Shown one piece after another: positions 26,140 to 35,658 of a stretch of DNA of 64,000 nt. The notes under the pieces were generated by a model that saw only the letters and a list, made by a program, of their open reading frames with translations, was not told the DNA's origin and did not search any database. The stretch's first letter is position 1, and each line of letters starts with the position of its first letter. Source of the stretch: an uncultured Emticicia sp. (lineage in GTDB: Bacteria > Bacteroidota > Bacteroidia > Cytophagales > Spirosomataceae); contig NZ_CALCZQ010000031.1 of the NCBI RefSeq assembly GCF_937903345.1, forward strand, positions 124,001-188,000. The letters are read 5' to 3'. The position numbers and the translations under genes were made by a program.

Positions 26140-27660
26140 ATGCTTAACGATATACTAAGTTTTTTTCTTAAACGTCGAATTGAACGCATAGAGCAATTTT
26201 TGCGTACCCCGATTGACACTCAACATCGTATTTTTCACGATCTTATCGAAAATGCTCGATATACAGAGTGGGGTTTAAAATACGATTATAGCAGTATAGA
26301 TACTATCAAGGATTTTCAGGATAGAGTACCAATCTCGACCTATGAAGAATTATACCCATATATTGAGCGAGTACTGAAAGGTGAGCAAAACGTACTTTGG
26401 GCATCTGATATCAGGTGGTTTTCAAAATCTTCTGGTACGACCAATTCACGAAGTAAATTTATTCCTGTTTCGGAAGAATCTCTCGAAGATTGTCATTATA
26501 GAGGTGGGAAAGACATGATGACGCTCTATCTCAATAACCGCCCCGAAGCAAAACTTTATGATGGAAAAGGCTTGTCGATTGGCGGAACACTTCATCCAAA
26601 TCCGTTCAATACCAATACACAAGCGGGTGATATTTCGGCAGTAATTACAAAAAATCTTCCCGCTTGGGCTGATTTTATTCGTACACCGCCAAGTGAAGTT
26701 GCTTTGCTTGATAATTGGGAAGAAAAAATGGAGCGAATGATTCAGATTTGTACCCAAGAAAACGTGACGAGTATTTTGGGTGTACCTACTTGGACTGTTG
26801 TCTTGCTTGAAAATATTCTCGAACGAACGGGTAAAAAAAATATGCTTGAGATTTGGCCAAACTTTGAAGTCTTCGTTCATGGGGCAGTGGCTTTTCAGCC
26901 TTACAGAGAGCTCTTCTTAACTAAACTTTTTCCATCTGACCAAGTAACATATCTTGAAACCTACAACGCCTCGGAAGGTTTTTTTGCAATTCAAGACGAA
27001 CTCAGTAGGGTAGGAGAAATGCTGCTCATGCTTGATTATGGTGTGTTCTATGAATTTATTTCGATGGAAGAATGGGAAAAAGAACATCCAAAAACATTAA
27101 CCCTAGAAGAGGTAGAACTTGATAAAAATTATGCCCTCGTAATTTCGACAAATGCCGGGCTTTGGAGATATAAAATTGGTGATACCATCAAATTTACTTC
27201 ACTCGATCCATTCAGAATAAAAGTTAGCGGCCGAACGAAGCACTTCATCAATGCTTTTGGCGAAGAAGTGGTTATCGAGAATGCAGATATGGCCATTACC
27301 GAAGCTTGTGCCGTTGCAAATGCAACTATAGCCGACTATACGGCTGGGCCAGTTTACATGGGAGATGGTAGTAAAGGTTGCCACGAATGGATTATTGAAT
27401 GCTCTAAAAAGCCCGAAAATGAAGCACTATTTATCGAAACCCTTGATAATTCACTCCGAAAAATAAATTCAGACTACGATGCCAAACGTTACAAAAATAT
27501 GGCATTGCTGCTCCCCAAAGTACATTTTGTAGAAAATGGCACTTTCTATCAATGGATGTCGAAGCGTGGCAAGTTAGGTGGACAAAACAAAGTGCCAAGA
27601 CTAAGCAATTCGAGAGAATATCTTGACGATATATTGTTAATGGTTAGCGAATTAGCATAA
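26140..27660 (+). CDS. GH3-family acyl-acid amido synthetase-like protein
   Basis: A 506-residue protein of the GH3 superfamily (acyl-adenylate enzymes named for plant auxin conjugation). The ATP-binding loop is WFSKSSGTTNSRSKFIPVS, followed by LSIGGTLHPNPF, VTSILGVPTWTVVLLENIL and TYNASEGFFAIQDE; a C-terminal domain carries WRYKIGDTIKFTS and SGRTKHFINAFGEEV. Plant members join indole-acetate or jasmonate to amino acids. Bacterial substrates are mostly unknown, so only adenylation of a carboxylic acid is inferred. ATG 26140 is preferred to the TTG 27 bases upstream. Confidence 0.88.
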   Translation: MLNDILSFFLKRRIERIEQFLRTPIDTQHRIFHDLIENARYTEWGLKYDYSSIDTIKDFQDRVPISTYEELYPYIERVLKGEQNVLWASDIRWFSKSSGTTNSRSKFIPVSEESLEDCHYRGGKDMMTLYLNNRPEAKLYDGKGLSIGGTLHPNPFNTNTQAGDISAVITKNLPAWADFIRTPPSEVALLDNWEEKMERMIQICTQENVTSILGVPTWTVVLLENILERTGKKNMLEIWPNFEVFVHGAVAFQPYRELFLTKLFPSDQVTYLETYNASEGFFAIQDELSRVGEMLLMLDYGVFYEFISMEEWEKEHPKTLTLEEVELDKNYALVISTNAGLWRYKIGDTIKFTSLDPFRIKVSGRTKHFINAFGEEVVIENADMAITEACAVANATIADYTAGPVYMGDGSKGCHEWIIECSKKPENEALFIETLDNSLRKINSDYDAKRYKNMALLLPKVHFVENGTFYQWMSKRGKLGGQNKVPRLSNSREYLDDILLMVSELA

Positions 27661-27719
27661 CAAAAATATTTAATCATTCTGTCAATCAAAACGGGCGGTG
27701 TACCGCTTAAAAATTATAA

Positions 27720-28574
27720 ATGAAACTATTCCGCTTTGGTGAAACAACCAACGAAAAAACAGGAGTGATTCTCTCCGACGGTAAAAAAATTGATGTATCA
27801 GCTTTTGGCGAAGATTACAATGAAACTTTTTTTGCCAATAATGGTATCAAAAGACTGGGTATTTGGTTAAGTACAAATGCTGATGATTGCCCAACAGTTG
27901 CTGAAGATGTACGATTAGCTTCGTGCGTTGCACGACCATCAAAAATCATATGCATTGGGCTTAATTACGCCAAGCACGCTTTAGAATCAAATATGCCTAA
28001 GCCAACCGAACCTGTTGTGTTTTTTAAATCGACAACTGCTCTTTGTGGACCAAACGACGATGTAATTATACCTAAAAATTCAGTAAAAACTGACTGGGAA
28101 GTTGAATTAGCGTTTGTAATTGGCAAAAAAGCAAGTTATATCGAAAAAGAAGATGCCATGAGCTATATCGCGGGCTATTGCTTGCATAATGATTATAGCG
28201 AGCGTGAGTTTCAGTTGGAGCGTGGAGGACAATGGGTAAAGGGTAAAAGTTGTGATACATTTGCACCATTGGGCCCCTTTTTGGCTACCATTGATGAGGT
28301 TGGGGACCCTCAAAAACTCGATTTGTGGCTCAAACTTAATGGAGAACTAATTCAAGATTCAAATACTGACGATATGATTTTTGATATTCCATTAATAGTG
28401 AGCTATTTGAGCCAATTTATGACCTTATTGCCAGGTGATGTGATTTCAACAGGAACACCAGCGGGTGTAGGGCTTGGTTTTAAACCTCCGAAATATCTTA
28501 AACCAGGTGATGTAGTGGAATTGGGTATCGAAAACCTAGGAATACAAAGACAAACGGCTGTAGCCTATCAATAA
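27720..28574 (+). CDS. Fumarylacetoacetate hydrolase family protein
   Basis: A 284-residue protein with an N-terminal lobe and a C-terminal FAH fold. Metal-binding and catalytic elements are CIGLNYAKHALE, DWEVELAFVIGKKA, HNDYSEREFQ, GKSCDTFAPLGP and the family hallmark ISTGTPAGVGLG. Members hydrolyse C-C bonds, act as hydratases or decarboxylases in aromatic catabolism, or act as oxaloacetate tautomerase/acylpyruvase. The substrate cannot be told from sequence. It lies 59 bases after the GH3 gene, with a small palindrome GCGGTgtACCGC (27695-27706) just before the start. A terminator follows. Confidence 0.9.
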   Translation: MKLFRFGETTNEKTGVILSDGKKIDVSAFGEDYNETFFANNGIKRLGIWLSTNADDCPTVAEDVRLASCVARPSKIICIGLNYAKHALESNMPKPTEPVVFFKSTTALCGPNDDVIIPKNSVKTDWEVELAFVIGKKASYIEKEDAMSYIAGYCLHNDYSEREFQLERGGQWVKGKSCDTFAPLGPFLATIDEVGDPQKLDLWLKLNGELIQDSNTDDMIFDIPLIVSYLSQFMTLLPGDVISTGTPAGVGLGFKPPKYLKPGDVVELGIENLGIQRQTAVAYQ

Positions 28575-28586
28575 TTTTTATAGAAA

Positions 28587-28634
28587 AACAAACGAGTCAC
28601 ATCTTTAATACAGACGTGACTCGTTTGTTTTTTC
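28587..28634. terminator. Bidirectional terminator between the FAH and porV genes
   Basis: AACAAACGAGTCAC (28587-28600) pairs perfectly with GTGACTCGTTTGTT (28616-28629). T-rich sequence follows on the plus strand (28628-28634), and the flanking A-run gives T residues on the minus strand. It closes the convergent plus-strand genes and the porV transcript. Confidence 0.85.
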
Positions 28635-28705
28635 TACTAAATTTAAGACTTTAAAATAAACTTTACTGATTTTTCAAAAGATATCAATAGGTTTTTAAAA
28701 TCAAA

Positions 28706-29902
28706 TTACTGAATCTCAGAAGAAACTTCTTCTGTTGGATTACTTAATTTCTTTGCATCTAAGTCAAAAATTAAAGTAATTCTCCAAGTATTTGCTAATG
28801 GGCTACCTTGCGAAGTTGGTACTAAATAAGCCAAATCAAGGTTATAATTATTAATCTTGAATCCTAAACCAGTTGTTAGGTATTTGTTTCCACCTTTAGC
28901 TTTGTTTTCGATAAAATAACCCCCACGAAGTGCAAAGAAATTATTATACCAATACTCAACGCCTGCTGATAATGTAATTTCTCTAAATTCTTCTTTAATT
29001 CCATCAGGAGCATCTGAGAAAGAACCAAAAATGCCAGCTATTACACCTGTTTTTTCTGGGTCTCTTCCTTTAACGATAGTTCCGTTATTATCTCTTAATG
29101 GTGGTGTAGGTATTAGCAATTTATTGGCGTCTAATAAAAAGTTAAATTGATTGTGGGCATCAATTTTAAGATTTATGGCACCCCCAACTTTTAGGTTAGT
29201 TGGAATGTAAAAAGCTCCACGCCCATAATTGATTTTACCGCCAATATTTGAGATAACAGCTCCAGCCGAATACCTAATACCCCGGTCTTTGTTTATAGCA
29301 CTTGGTTTTTCATTGGTATAGAAAAACGACAAATCACCCGCAACATTACTAGCTGGTTTACTTGCAATACCATTTACTACTTGAGCTCCAATCAAATTAG
29401 AGTGAATGAATTTTAGGTTAATACCAGTAGAAAAATCTCTTCCAATTTTGCGAGAATACCCTGTCGTTATATTCAAATCTCTCGATTGGAATGTGCCATT
29501 TGGCTGACCTGTGTTAGTTGTAAACTGAATCTCACCTTGGTTAAAATAGGTCAATGACGCTCCAAAAGCTGAGTTTTTATCTATTTTCTTAAAAACTCCT
29601 GCGTTTAACAAACCCATATCATCAACTAAGTCACGTAGCCAAGGGGTGTAAGATACTGTAGTTCCAAGATTTTTATCAATAAAAACTAATTTGGCAGTGT
29701 TCCAATATATAGCGTTTGCATCTGGCGAAGAAGCAACCCCGGCGTCACCCATTGCAGCTCCTCTCGAATCTGGCGTGATAAGAAGAAATGGTACAGATGG
29801 AGAAAGGGTTCTTTGAATAGATTTATTATTTACTTGTGCTTGACTCGTCAAGACATTGATTAAAGCTAGACTTGTCAAAGCGGTTACTAATTTGCGTTTC
29901 AT
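28706..29902 (-). CDS. porV: Type IX secretion outer-membrane protein PorV (LptO)
   Basis: A 398-residue outer-membrane beta-barrel protein with signal peptide (residues 1-22, ending SQAQ). The early FLLITPDSRGAAMGDAGVASSPDANAIYWN is diagnostic of PorV/PorQ-type FadL-like barrels, and barrel strands rich in aromatic and Asn residues continue to the end. PorV is the shuttle that takes type IX cargo from the SprA translocon to the PorU sortase. The neighbouring porU gene, 101 bases upstream on the same strand, supports the call. A good own promoter (29982-30014) precedes it. Confidence 0.93.
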   Translation of the reverse strand: MKRKLVTALTSLALINVLTSQAQVNNKSIQRTLSPSVPFLLITPDSRGAAMGDAGVASSPDANAIYWNTAKLVFIDKNLGTTVSYTPWLRDLVDDMGLLNAGVFKKIDKNSAFGASLTYFNQGEIQFTTNTGQPNGTFQSRDLNITTGYSRKIGRDFSTGINLKFIHSNLIGAQVVNGIASKPASNVAGDLSFFYTNEKPSAINKDRGIRYSAGAVISNIGGKINYGRGAFYIPTNLKVGGAINLKIDAHNQFNFLLDANKLLIPTPPLRDNNGTIVKGRDPEKTGVIAGIFGSFSDAPDGIKEEFREITLSAGVEYWYNNFFALRGGYFIENKAKGGNKYLTTGLGFKINNYNLDLAYLVPTSQGSPLANTWRITLIFDLDAKKLSNPTEEVSSEIQ

Positions 29903-29981
29903 GTGAGATTTTTTAATATTCTACCCTATTGAAGGGTACTTATCGTTTTAGAATATGTTTTTGTCTTTAGTTTTACGAATT

Positions 29982-30014
29982 CAAATATAACTTATTTTCT
30001 TGATTACTTCCAAA
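29982..30014 (-). promoter_or_regulatory. Promoter of porV, reaching into the 3' end of porU
   Basis: On the minus strand, TATATTTG (29989-29982) is a consensus -7 box and TTTG (30014-30011) lies 21 bases upstream. The TTTG box is inside the last codons of porU. Transcription should start near 29975, with a leader of about 73 bases that holds a TACCC/GGGTA hairpin (29922-29938). porV can thus be expressed separately from porU. Confidence 0.7.
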
Positions 30015-33000
30015 ATACCATTTTGCCAGAAAATGATGAGTTGCTATTTTTAGTGATAGAATCAATAGAAATACGGTAGAAATATGTGCCTGATTTCCAA
30101 TTTTTAGATTCAATTTTCATGCCAATATTCAGAGACTTATTGCAAAGGTAACAGGTTTCGGTTTGATTAAAAACTTGCTTTCCTGAACTATCAAAAACAA
30201 CTAAAGTGAAGCTCAAATCTTGATTTTCAGCATTATGTTCAATATAAAAATTTGTACTATTTTCAACAGGATTTGGGTAATTATACGCCTTTAAAATCGC
30301 AAATTCCACATTTTCAACTATAAATACTAACGTTTCTTCGACTGAATTATTATAATTGTCCCAAACTTTTAGTTTAACAGTATAATTCCCTGGAGGCAGT
30401 TTGCCAAAATTGTATTTTAAGATACCTTGTGTATAATCATCGGTATTAGTAAAGTATTGATTTGCAATGATTTTAAGCGTATCATTCATCACTAAAATTA
30501 TTTCATGTCCCACACCAGCTTGTGAAACATTAATACCATTTTCATCTGAAATGTGGGCTTCTAAGTGATTGTCTTTATCAATCGAAAGTTTGATTTCTGG
30601 AGCTTTGGTATCGCTCAAAATATTGGTTTCGCTACCACCAATCATTAGCTCATCGTAGCTTCCAGAAGCATCAAGCGTACTATCGGTTGAAATAGCGTAG
30701 AAATTTACACGTCCTGCACCAATCTGATAATTAATGTCTTTAGGTACAACGAAATTTACTTTAAATGCCCCATTTTTTACTTCAACTAAACCCTCAAAAA
30801 TCTGATTTTTATAAGTTTTATAACGAAATTTTTCGGTTTTTTGTCCGAGTGTGCTGACTTCAGAGGGTTTATCAAAAATCGAGATGAGTATTTTGCCATT
30901 GAAGTTGTTTTTCTTTAAACCATCGGTCGAATTAACAATTTCTCCTTCCAGACTGACTTTCGATAAAGCTTTTATTATTTGTTTATCGGCAGAAGTACCA
31001 TTTATTTTAGTTAAGACAATTTTTTCAGTAGGATAAGCGAGCTGCATTGATGGGTCGCCCAAAAGTGAAAAATTTCTATTAAAAACCCCGCTCAAAGAAT
31101 TATTTTTGGTGATTCTGAAAATATCTCCTATTCTCAGATTTGGATGCGTGTTTTTTTGTGCAAATGCTTGATAAAAAGCATTATTCAACAAGAAATTGGT
31201 ATTTGAGTATACAGGCCGTGTGGTAGTGAGTAAGCCGATTGCTGCTCCTTTTGGACTCAGCATAGCCATTTCGGCTCCTGAAACATTACCTGGGTCGTCG
31301 AATCGGCCGAATGAACATGTGGCGGTTAGAAAGAGCGGCATATTATTGAGATTTCGCCAACTTTGAATTTGGTCACGAGTCAATATCTTTTCTTCTGTCC
31401 AGCCATCAGTGCCACCGTGACCGCTGTAATTGATTATCAAGGCACCTTCATTTACACTTTTATTCAGAGCTTTATTTACTTCTGGGGAAATTGCCCCATT
31501 GGCCGTAGCAATTTGAGGAAAAGCATCTAAATATATTTTATTTATAATCAGGTCTTTGTTTGTTTTTAAGGTCACTTCTGAAATATCATCGGCATCTTGT
31601 TGGTGAATATTAAAATCTCCATCATCGGCCACAAAACTAATTTTTCGTCGCCAACTACCCGCTGTTCGTTGCGTTTGGGCATAATAAATGAGTTTATCGA
31701 CCACATTTTTTGCTTCTTCTACACTTTTGACTGGCAAACGTCCAACCCCAATGTCCATCGAATGATTTCCTGCGTTGTTTTCCAACCAATCGCCTTCGTT
31801 ATCTTCAAAAAATCCAAAATAATCATCTGAAGCATAGCTATTAACAGGATTCAAAGATTCTCGACTTTCATAGGTAGGAATTTGTAGTTTAGTATCAATC
31901 GAAGCGTATTGGATTATGTTTTTATAATCAAAACTTGCATCGGCAAATAGTAGTAGATATTTTAATTTTATAGGATTTTTTTGCCATAAAAAACGTCCAA
32001 AATCTCTGATAGCGGTAGGGTCTGGGCTGCCCGAAGAAAACTCGTTATAAACTTTGTCAATATCAACTACTGCTACTGATAAAGCATCATTTTTTCTACG
32101 AAATTCGGCCAAACGCTCTGCTTGCTCATGCCATATTTTAATTGTAAGTATCAGTAAATCAGGGGTTTGTGTTTGATGAATATTCTGATTGCCTATTTTT
32201 TGAATGGAGTTTGGTTCGAGAATACTATTGTTTGAAAAAAGTACGAAAGTTTTCAGATTATTCTGTGTTTCTGTTCCAAAACTGGCTTCTGAATTATTGA
32301 TTTGAAACGAAATGTTTTCTGGTAAAAGAGTATTCGTTACATCCCAAATTTTTTGCGTACTGTTGGCTTGACTAATGATAAAGTTAGAGGTTTTGTTTCC
32401 TAAACTTTCAATCGAACGAACGAGTGTTTGTTGCTCATAAAACTGTAATTTTCGTTTAGTTTGCAACTCAAAATAATTTAAATAGGCAACTGACGTACTT
32501 TGGTTGTTTTTATTGAAACTGAAAGTGAGTTTTTGCGTATTCTTTCCGTTTGAAATAGCCGTGAAAGTTTGTATATTTTCAGTGCCCTTTATATCGTAAG
32601 TGCCTGTGCTGATGGCTCGAAGGTTTTGCTCGCCGATAAGTGAGTCGCCATTGAGTTTAATGCTAATTTTTGTGGTGGTGATTGATGCCCCTAAAATTGC
32701 AGAGGTAAGTTTGATGCTTGAATTAGGAACGATTCCTTCGGTTTTTAAATCAAAACTTATATCTGGGCTTAGACCAAATGATTCGCCGTACCATTCACGT
32801 CCTGAACCTCCTAAATCTCGTCCACCTAAACTCACGATATTATTTTGATCGAGTTCGTGGAAGCTAAAATCATCAAAGGTCCTGATGTTGTTGGTTGAAC
32901 TCACCAAAGTTTGGTTTTTGATTCGTAAGCCTTTGTTATCAGAAATATTAAGAAAAACAAAAGTAGTATCCGAATAAGGATTATTTTGGTGGATAAATTG

Positions 33001-33450
33001 TTGATTAGTAGAATTATAGGTTGTTTTATGAGGACTTTCGGAAAAGAAAAGTATATAATCTGAAGCGTCGAATTTGCCATCAAATTCGCCTACAATTTCA
33101 ATTCTATTTTCTGTTAAATCTTTTGCACGGGGAGTATTATTAGCCTGTGGTAAAAGTTCGCCACCGTTTCCGAAAATTCGTATATTTTGAGGATTTAGTT
33201 TGGCAAGGTCGATTCCTGCATTTTTTAAAAATGCAGCATCAATTTTATACACACCAGTACGAGTTGTGGCAATTTTATACCATTCGCCATTGGCTAAAAA
33301 GGATGATTGGGCATAAGAAAAAACAGAGAAAAAAAGTAGAAACGTACAATAAAAAATGCATAAAAAAATACCTTTTTTTCCTGTTCCCTGAGAAAATTCG
33401 AAGGGTAGGGAAAGCGGGGATAATTTTCTACATTCGTTTAATTTTAGCAT
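30004..33450 (-). CDS. porU: Type IX secretion system sortase PorU
   Basis: A 1148-residue protein of the gingipain (C25) cysteine-peptidase family, anchored at the cell surface. It cleaves the C-terminal domain of type IX cargo and attaches the cargo to lipopolysaccharide. The catalytic pair is visible as His678 in NYSGHGGTDGW and Cys712 in LTATCSFGRFDD, 34 residues apart as expected. A long signal sequence (about 27-47) and N-terminal beta domains precede it, and a YNYPNPVENSTNF-type C-terminal sorting domain follows (from about 1050). The gene is immediately downstream of sprT-like and ruvX on the same strand. Confidence 0.94.
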   Translation of the reverse strand: MLKLNECRKLSPLSLPFEFSQGTGKKGIFLCIFYCTFLLFFSVFSYAQSSFLANGEWYKIATTRTGVYKIDAAFLKNAGIDLAKLNPQNIRIFGNGGELLPQANNTPRAKDLTENRIEIVGEFDGKFDASDYILFFSESPHKTTYNSTNQQFIHQNNPYSDTTFVFLNISDNKGLRIKNQTLVSSTNNIRTFDDFSFHELDQNNIVSLGGRDLGGSGREWYGESFGLSPDISFDLKTEGIVPNSSIKLTSAILGASITTTKISIKLNGDSLIGEQNLRAISTGTYDIKGTENIQTFTAISNGKNTQKLTFSFNKNNQSTSVAYLNYFELQTKRKLQFYEQQTLVRSIESLGNKTSNFIISQANSTQKIWDVTNTLLPENISFQINNSEASFGTETQNNLKTFVLFSNNSILEPNSIQKIGNQNIHQTQTPDLLILTIKIWHEQAERLAEFRRKNDALSVAVVDIDKVYNEFSSGSPDPTAIRDFGRFLWQKNPIKLKYLLLFADASFDYKNIIQYASIDTKLQIPTYESRESLNPVNSYASDDYFGFFEDNEGDWLENNAGNHSMDIGVGRLPVKSVEEAKNVVDKLIYYAQTQRTAGSWRRKISFVADDGDFNIHQQDADDISEVTLKTNKDLIINKIYLDAFPQIATANGAISPEVNKALNKSVNEGALIINYSGHGGTDGWTEEKILTRDQIQSWRNLNNMPLFLTATCSFGRFDDPGNVSGAEMAMLSPKGAAIGLLTTTRPVYSNTNFLLNNAFYQAFAQKNTHPNLRIGDIFRITKNNSLSGVFNRNFSLLGDPSMQLAYPTEKIVLTKINGTSADKQIIKALSKVSLEGEIVNSTDGLKKNNFNGKILISIFDKPSEVSTLGQKTEKFRYKTYKNQIFEGLVEVKNGAFKVNFVVPKDINYQIGAGRVNFYAISTDSTLDASGSYDELMIGGSETNILSDTKAPEIKLSIDKDNHLEAHISDENGINVSQAGVGHEIILVMNDTLKIIANQYFTNTDDYTQGILKYNFGKLPPGNYTVKLKVWDNYNNSVEETLVFIVENVEFAILKAYNYPNPVENSTNFYIEHNAENQDLSFTLVVFDSSGKQVFNQTETCYLCNKSLNIGMKIESKNWKSGTYFYRISIDSITKNSNSSFSGKMVFWK

Positions 33451-33466
33451 GATTTATTTAATAAAT

Positions 33467-34156
33467 TCACAACGGATTTACGAGTGCCGAAGCCAAAATT
33501 GTATATCGACGTTTCGATTGCTTCTCCAAACACAATACCCTCGTTCGGCGTTTTTCGATTTTCTGAAAAACTGTTCCACGAAATTCAAACCATTGATTAT
33601 CAGTCAACTCTACCAAAGAAATACCTACTTTTTCACCTACATCAAAACTTCTTAAAGCCTCGGCCAATGGTGCATAACTCACAGAAGATGCCGCTGGATT
33701 TTGCAAATAAGCACTTAAAGGCAAAAGTAGATTTTGTGGCAAATGCTCATCGTTTAGCAATGGCAGCATTAAATCTTGAAAACTTCTTTTCCATTCTTTT
33801 CCGTGTGGTTCTATTCGTTTTCGGCCTTTATTGAGCCATGCTCGTTGGTGAGCAATCTCATGAATGTATGTGACCAAAAAAGCATAAGCATTGAGGTCGT
33901 GATTGATGGTAATTTTGTGCTGACCATCACGAAAAATATAATTTCCAAAACAACTGCTTCGGGTGCGTGAAATTTTAAAAGAAAAAGGCTGTTCTTGCCA
34001 CAATCCTATGCAATATGTTACAGTAGTCGCAGGAAGATGTTTGAGTAAAATTTCCTCCATCTTCTTTGCAATTATTGCATCGGGCTTGTTTATTGTAGAT
34101 AAATTTGGATTTTCATCCACAACTTTATTTATTTTTTTAAATAATTGTTGAAACAT
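33467..34156 (-). CDS. SprT-like zinc-dependent domain protein
   Basis: A 229-residue protein with the SprT/Spartan metallopeptidase signature YIHEIAHQRAWL (HExxH) followed by a third ligand region near HGKEWKRSFQDLM. The N-terminal SRTRSSCFGNYIF matches the start of the SprT fold. SprT-like proteins are cytoplasmic; the eukaryotic relative Spartan degrades DNA-crosslinked proteins, but no bacterial role is settled. It overlaps neither neighbour: 16 bases separate it from porU and 16 from ruvX, so an operon is likely. Confidence 0.88.
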   Translation of the reverse strand: MFQQLFKKINKVVDENPNLSTINKPDAIIAKKMEEILLKHLPATTVTYCIGLWQEQPFSFKISRTRSSCFGNYIFRDGQHKITINHDLNAYAFLVTYIHEIAHQRAWLNKGRKRIEPHGKEWKRSFQDLMLPLLNDEHLPQNLLLPLSAYLQNPAASSVSYAPLAEALRSFDVGEKVGISLVELTDNQWFEFRGTVFQKIEKRRTRVLCLEKQSKRRYTILASALVNPL

Positions 34157-34172
34157 GTTTTAATGAATCAAT

Positions 34173-34580
34173 TTAGCTTTCCATAAAACTCTGCAAAATA
34201 ATAACAGCACTGATTTTGTCAATATTTCCTTTTATTTGTCGGTCTTTTTTCTTCATTCCGCCCGCAATCATGGTTTGCATAGCCATTTTTGAAGTAAAAC
34301 GTTCATCGTGCAAATATATAGGTGTGACTGGGAAAATATTTTTTAATTCTACCACAAAACGTTCGACGTAGGCAGTTCCATCGGTGGCTGTGCCATCAAG
34401 ATTTTTAGGCATTCCTACAACAAAAGCTTCTAATACTTCAGTTTGTGTATATTTCTTTAAATATTCTAACAATTTATCGGTCGGAACGGTTTCGAGTGCC
34501 GAAGCAATAATTTTTGATGGGTCAGTTACGGCCAAACCTGTTCGTTTAGCACCGTAGTCAATAGCAAGTATTCTTGGCAT
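34173..34580 (-). CDS. ruvX: Holliday junction resolvase-like RNase-H protein (RuvX/YqgF)
   Basis: A 135-residue YqgF-family protein starting RILAIDYGAKRTGLAVTDPSK, with the first catalytic Asp in AIDYG. Then come VVGMPKNLDGT and YLHDERFTSKMAMQTMI carrying further acidic residues, and KKDRQIKGNIDKISAVIILQSFM at the end. Members are essential in many bacteria and take part in 16S rRNA 5' maturation; Holliday-junction resolution is a name by homology. It is upstream of sprT-like and porU on the minus strand. Confidence 0.93.
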   Translation of the reverse strand: MPRILAIDYGAKRTGLAVTDPSKIIASALETVPTDKLLEYLKKYTQTEVLEAFVVGMPKNLDGTATDGTAYVERFVVELKNIFPVTPIYLHDERFTSKMAMQTMIAGGMKKKDRQIKGNIDKISAVIILQSFMES

Positions 34581-34607
34581 AAAATTTCGTCAATGAATGT
34601 AATTGAT

Positions 34608-34631
34608 GTTATCTGTGCGGTCACAGATAAC
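34608..34631. repeat. Perfect palindrome upstream of ruvX
   Basis: GTTATCTGTG (34608-34617) and CACAGATAAC (34622-34631) are perfect 10-base arms around CGGT. No T-run follows on either strand, so termination is unlikely. It lies 28 bases before the ruvX start and could be a regulator site, or a small REP-like palindrome. Confidence 0.5.
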
Positions 34632-34710
34632 GGCATGAAATAAGTAGAAAGTACGAAAAATCATCAATCTTTAATCTTCAACAAGGATAAAGAAAATGAT
34701 TAATTAACTT

Positions 34711-35526
34711 TTACAATTTTTTCGCTTCTTCCCAAAAAATGTCCATTTCGGCAAGAGTCATATCTTTTAGGTTTTTGTTGGCTTCTTTTGCTTTCTCTTC
34801 CAAATACTGAAAACGCTTAATAAATTTCTTATTAGTACGTTCGAGAGCTGTTTCGGGGTTAATGTCTATGAAACGAGCATAATTTACCAACGAAAAAAGT
34901 AAATCGCCAAATTCGCCTTCGGCTTTTTCTTTATCAATGGCTTGTTCGGTTTCTACATCAAACATTTCCTTAAACTCAGCCATTTCTTCTTCAACTTTAG
35001 CCCAAACTTGGCTTTTTTCTTCCCAGTCAAAACCCACTCCACGAGCTTTTTCTTGAATACGCATGGATTTTACCAAAGCAGGTAAAGATTGCGGAACTCC
35101 GCCCAAAACCGATTTATTTCCTTCTTTTAGCTTCAATTGTTCCCAGTTTCGCTTTACTTCTTCTTCAGTCTCAGCAATAATATCGCCATAGATATGAGGG
35201 TGTCGAGAAACTAATTTATCACATATTGCATGAAGGACATCGGCAACATCAAAATCTCCAGTTTCGGAAGCAATTTTTGAATAAAATACTAAATGCAGCA
35301 TTATATCGCCCAATTCTTTTTTTATTTCAGGTAAATCTTTCTCCAAAATAGCATCTGAAAGCTCATAAGTTTCCTCAATCGTCAGATGGCGAAGGGAGTC
35401 CATTGTTTGCTTTTTATCCCATGGACATTGCTCACGAAGTTCGTCCATTATGGTTAGAAGCCTGTCAAATGCCATTAGTTTCTCCATTCGTTGTGGAGGA
35501 AAAATCGGAGGAAGTTTGTTGCTCAT
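34711..35526 (-). CDS. mazG: Nucleoside triphosphate pyrophosphohydrolase MazG
   Basis: A 271-residue protein with two MazG-like helical domains. The first holds the EExYE metal motif (LTIEETYELSDAI) and KKELGDIMLHLVFYSKIA; the second repeats the pattern in EGEFGDLLFSLVNYARFI. It hydrolyses NTPs or dNTPs to monophosphates, limiting damaged nucleotides and, in E. coli, ppGpp signalling. Cytoplasmic. The ATG is at 35526-35524, and its first base is within a 16-base tandem duplication. Confidence 0.93.
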   Translation of the reverse strand: MSNKLPPIFPPQRMEKLMAFDRLLTIMDELREQCPWDKKQTMDSLRHLTIEETYELSDAILEKDLPEIKKELGDIMLHLVFYSKIASETGDFDVADVLHAICDKLVSRHPHIYGDIIAETEEEVKRNWEQLKLKEGNKSVLGGVPQSLPALVKSMRIQEKARGVGFDWEEKSQVWAKVEEEMAEFKEMFDVETEQAIDKEKAEGEFGDLLFSLVNYARFIDINPETALERTNKKFIKRFQYLEEKAKEANKNLKDMTLAEMDIFWEEAKKL

Positions 35527-35556
35527 GTTTGAATGAGTGAATGTTTGAATGAGTGA
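35525..35556. repeat. 16-base tandem duplication at the mazG start
   Basis: ATGTTTGAATGAGTGA occurs twice in direct tandem (35525-35540 and 35541-35556), overlapping the first codon of mazG on the minus strand. Such exact doubling can vary in copy number and would alter the spacing of the leader. Confidence 0.75.
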
Positions 35557-35598
35557 AAGATAGCATGTGTTTTTGCTACCATCTTACAAAGTTCGACA

Positions 35599-35634
35599 AT
35601 AAAAAAGAAAAAGCCACCTGTTTTCGCAGATGGC
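35599..35634 (-). terminator. Terminator after the peroxiredoxin-like gene
   Basis: On the minus strand GCCATCTG (35634-35627), loop CGAAAA and CAGGTGGC (35620-35613) form a stem with one G-T pair, followed by TTTTTCTTTTTTATTG. It ends the transcript of the gene at 35681-36340 before mazG. Confidence 0.75.
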
Positions 35635-35658
35635 AACTATATTTTTGAGTTTTTGTAG

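Noticed and set aside
28587..28634. Palindrome considered as a mobile-element end
   Set aside because: T-runs on both sides and its place between convergent genes fit a bidirectional terminator better.
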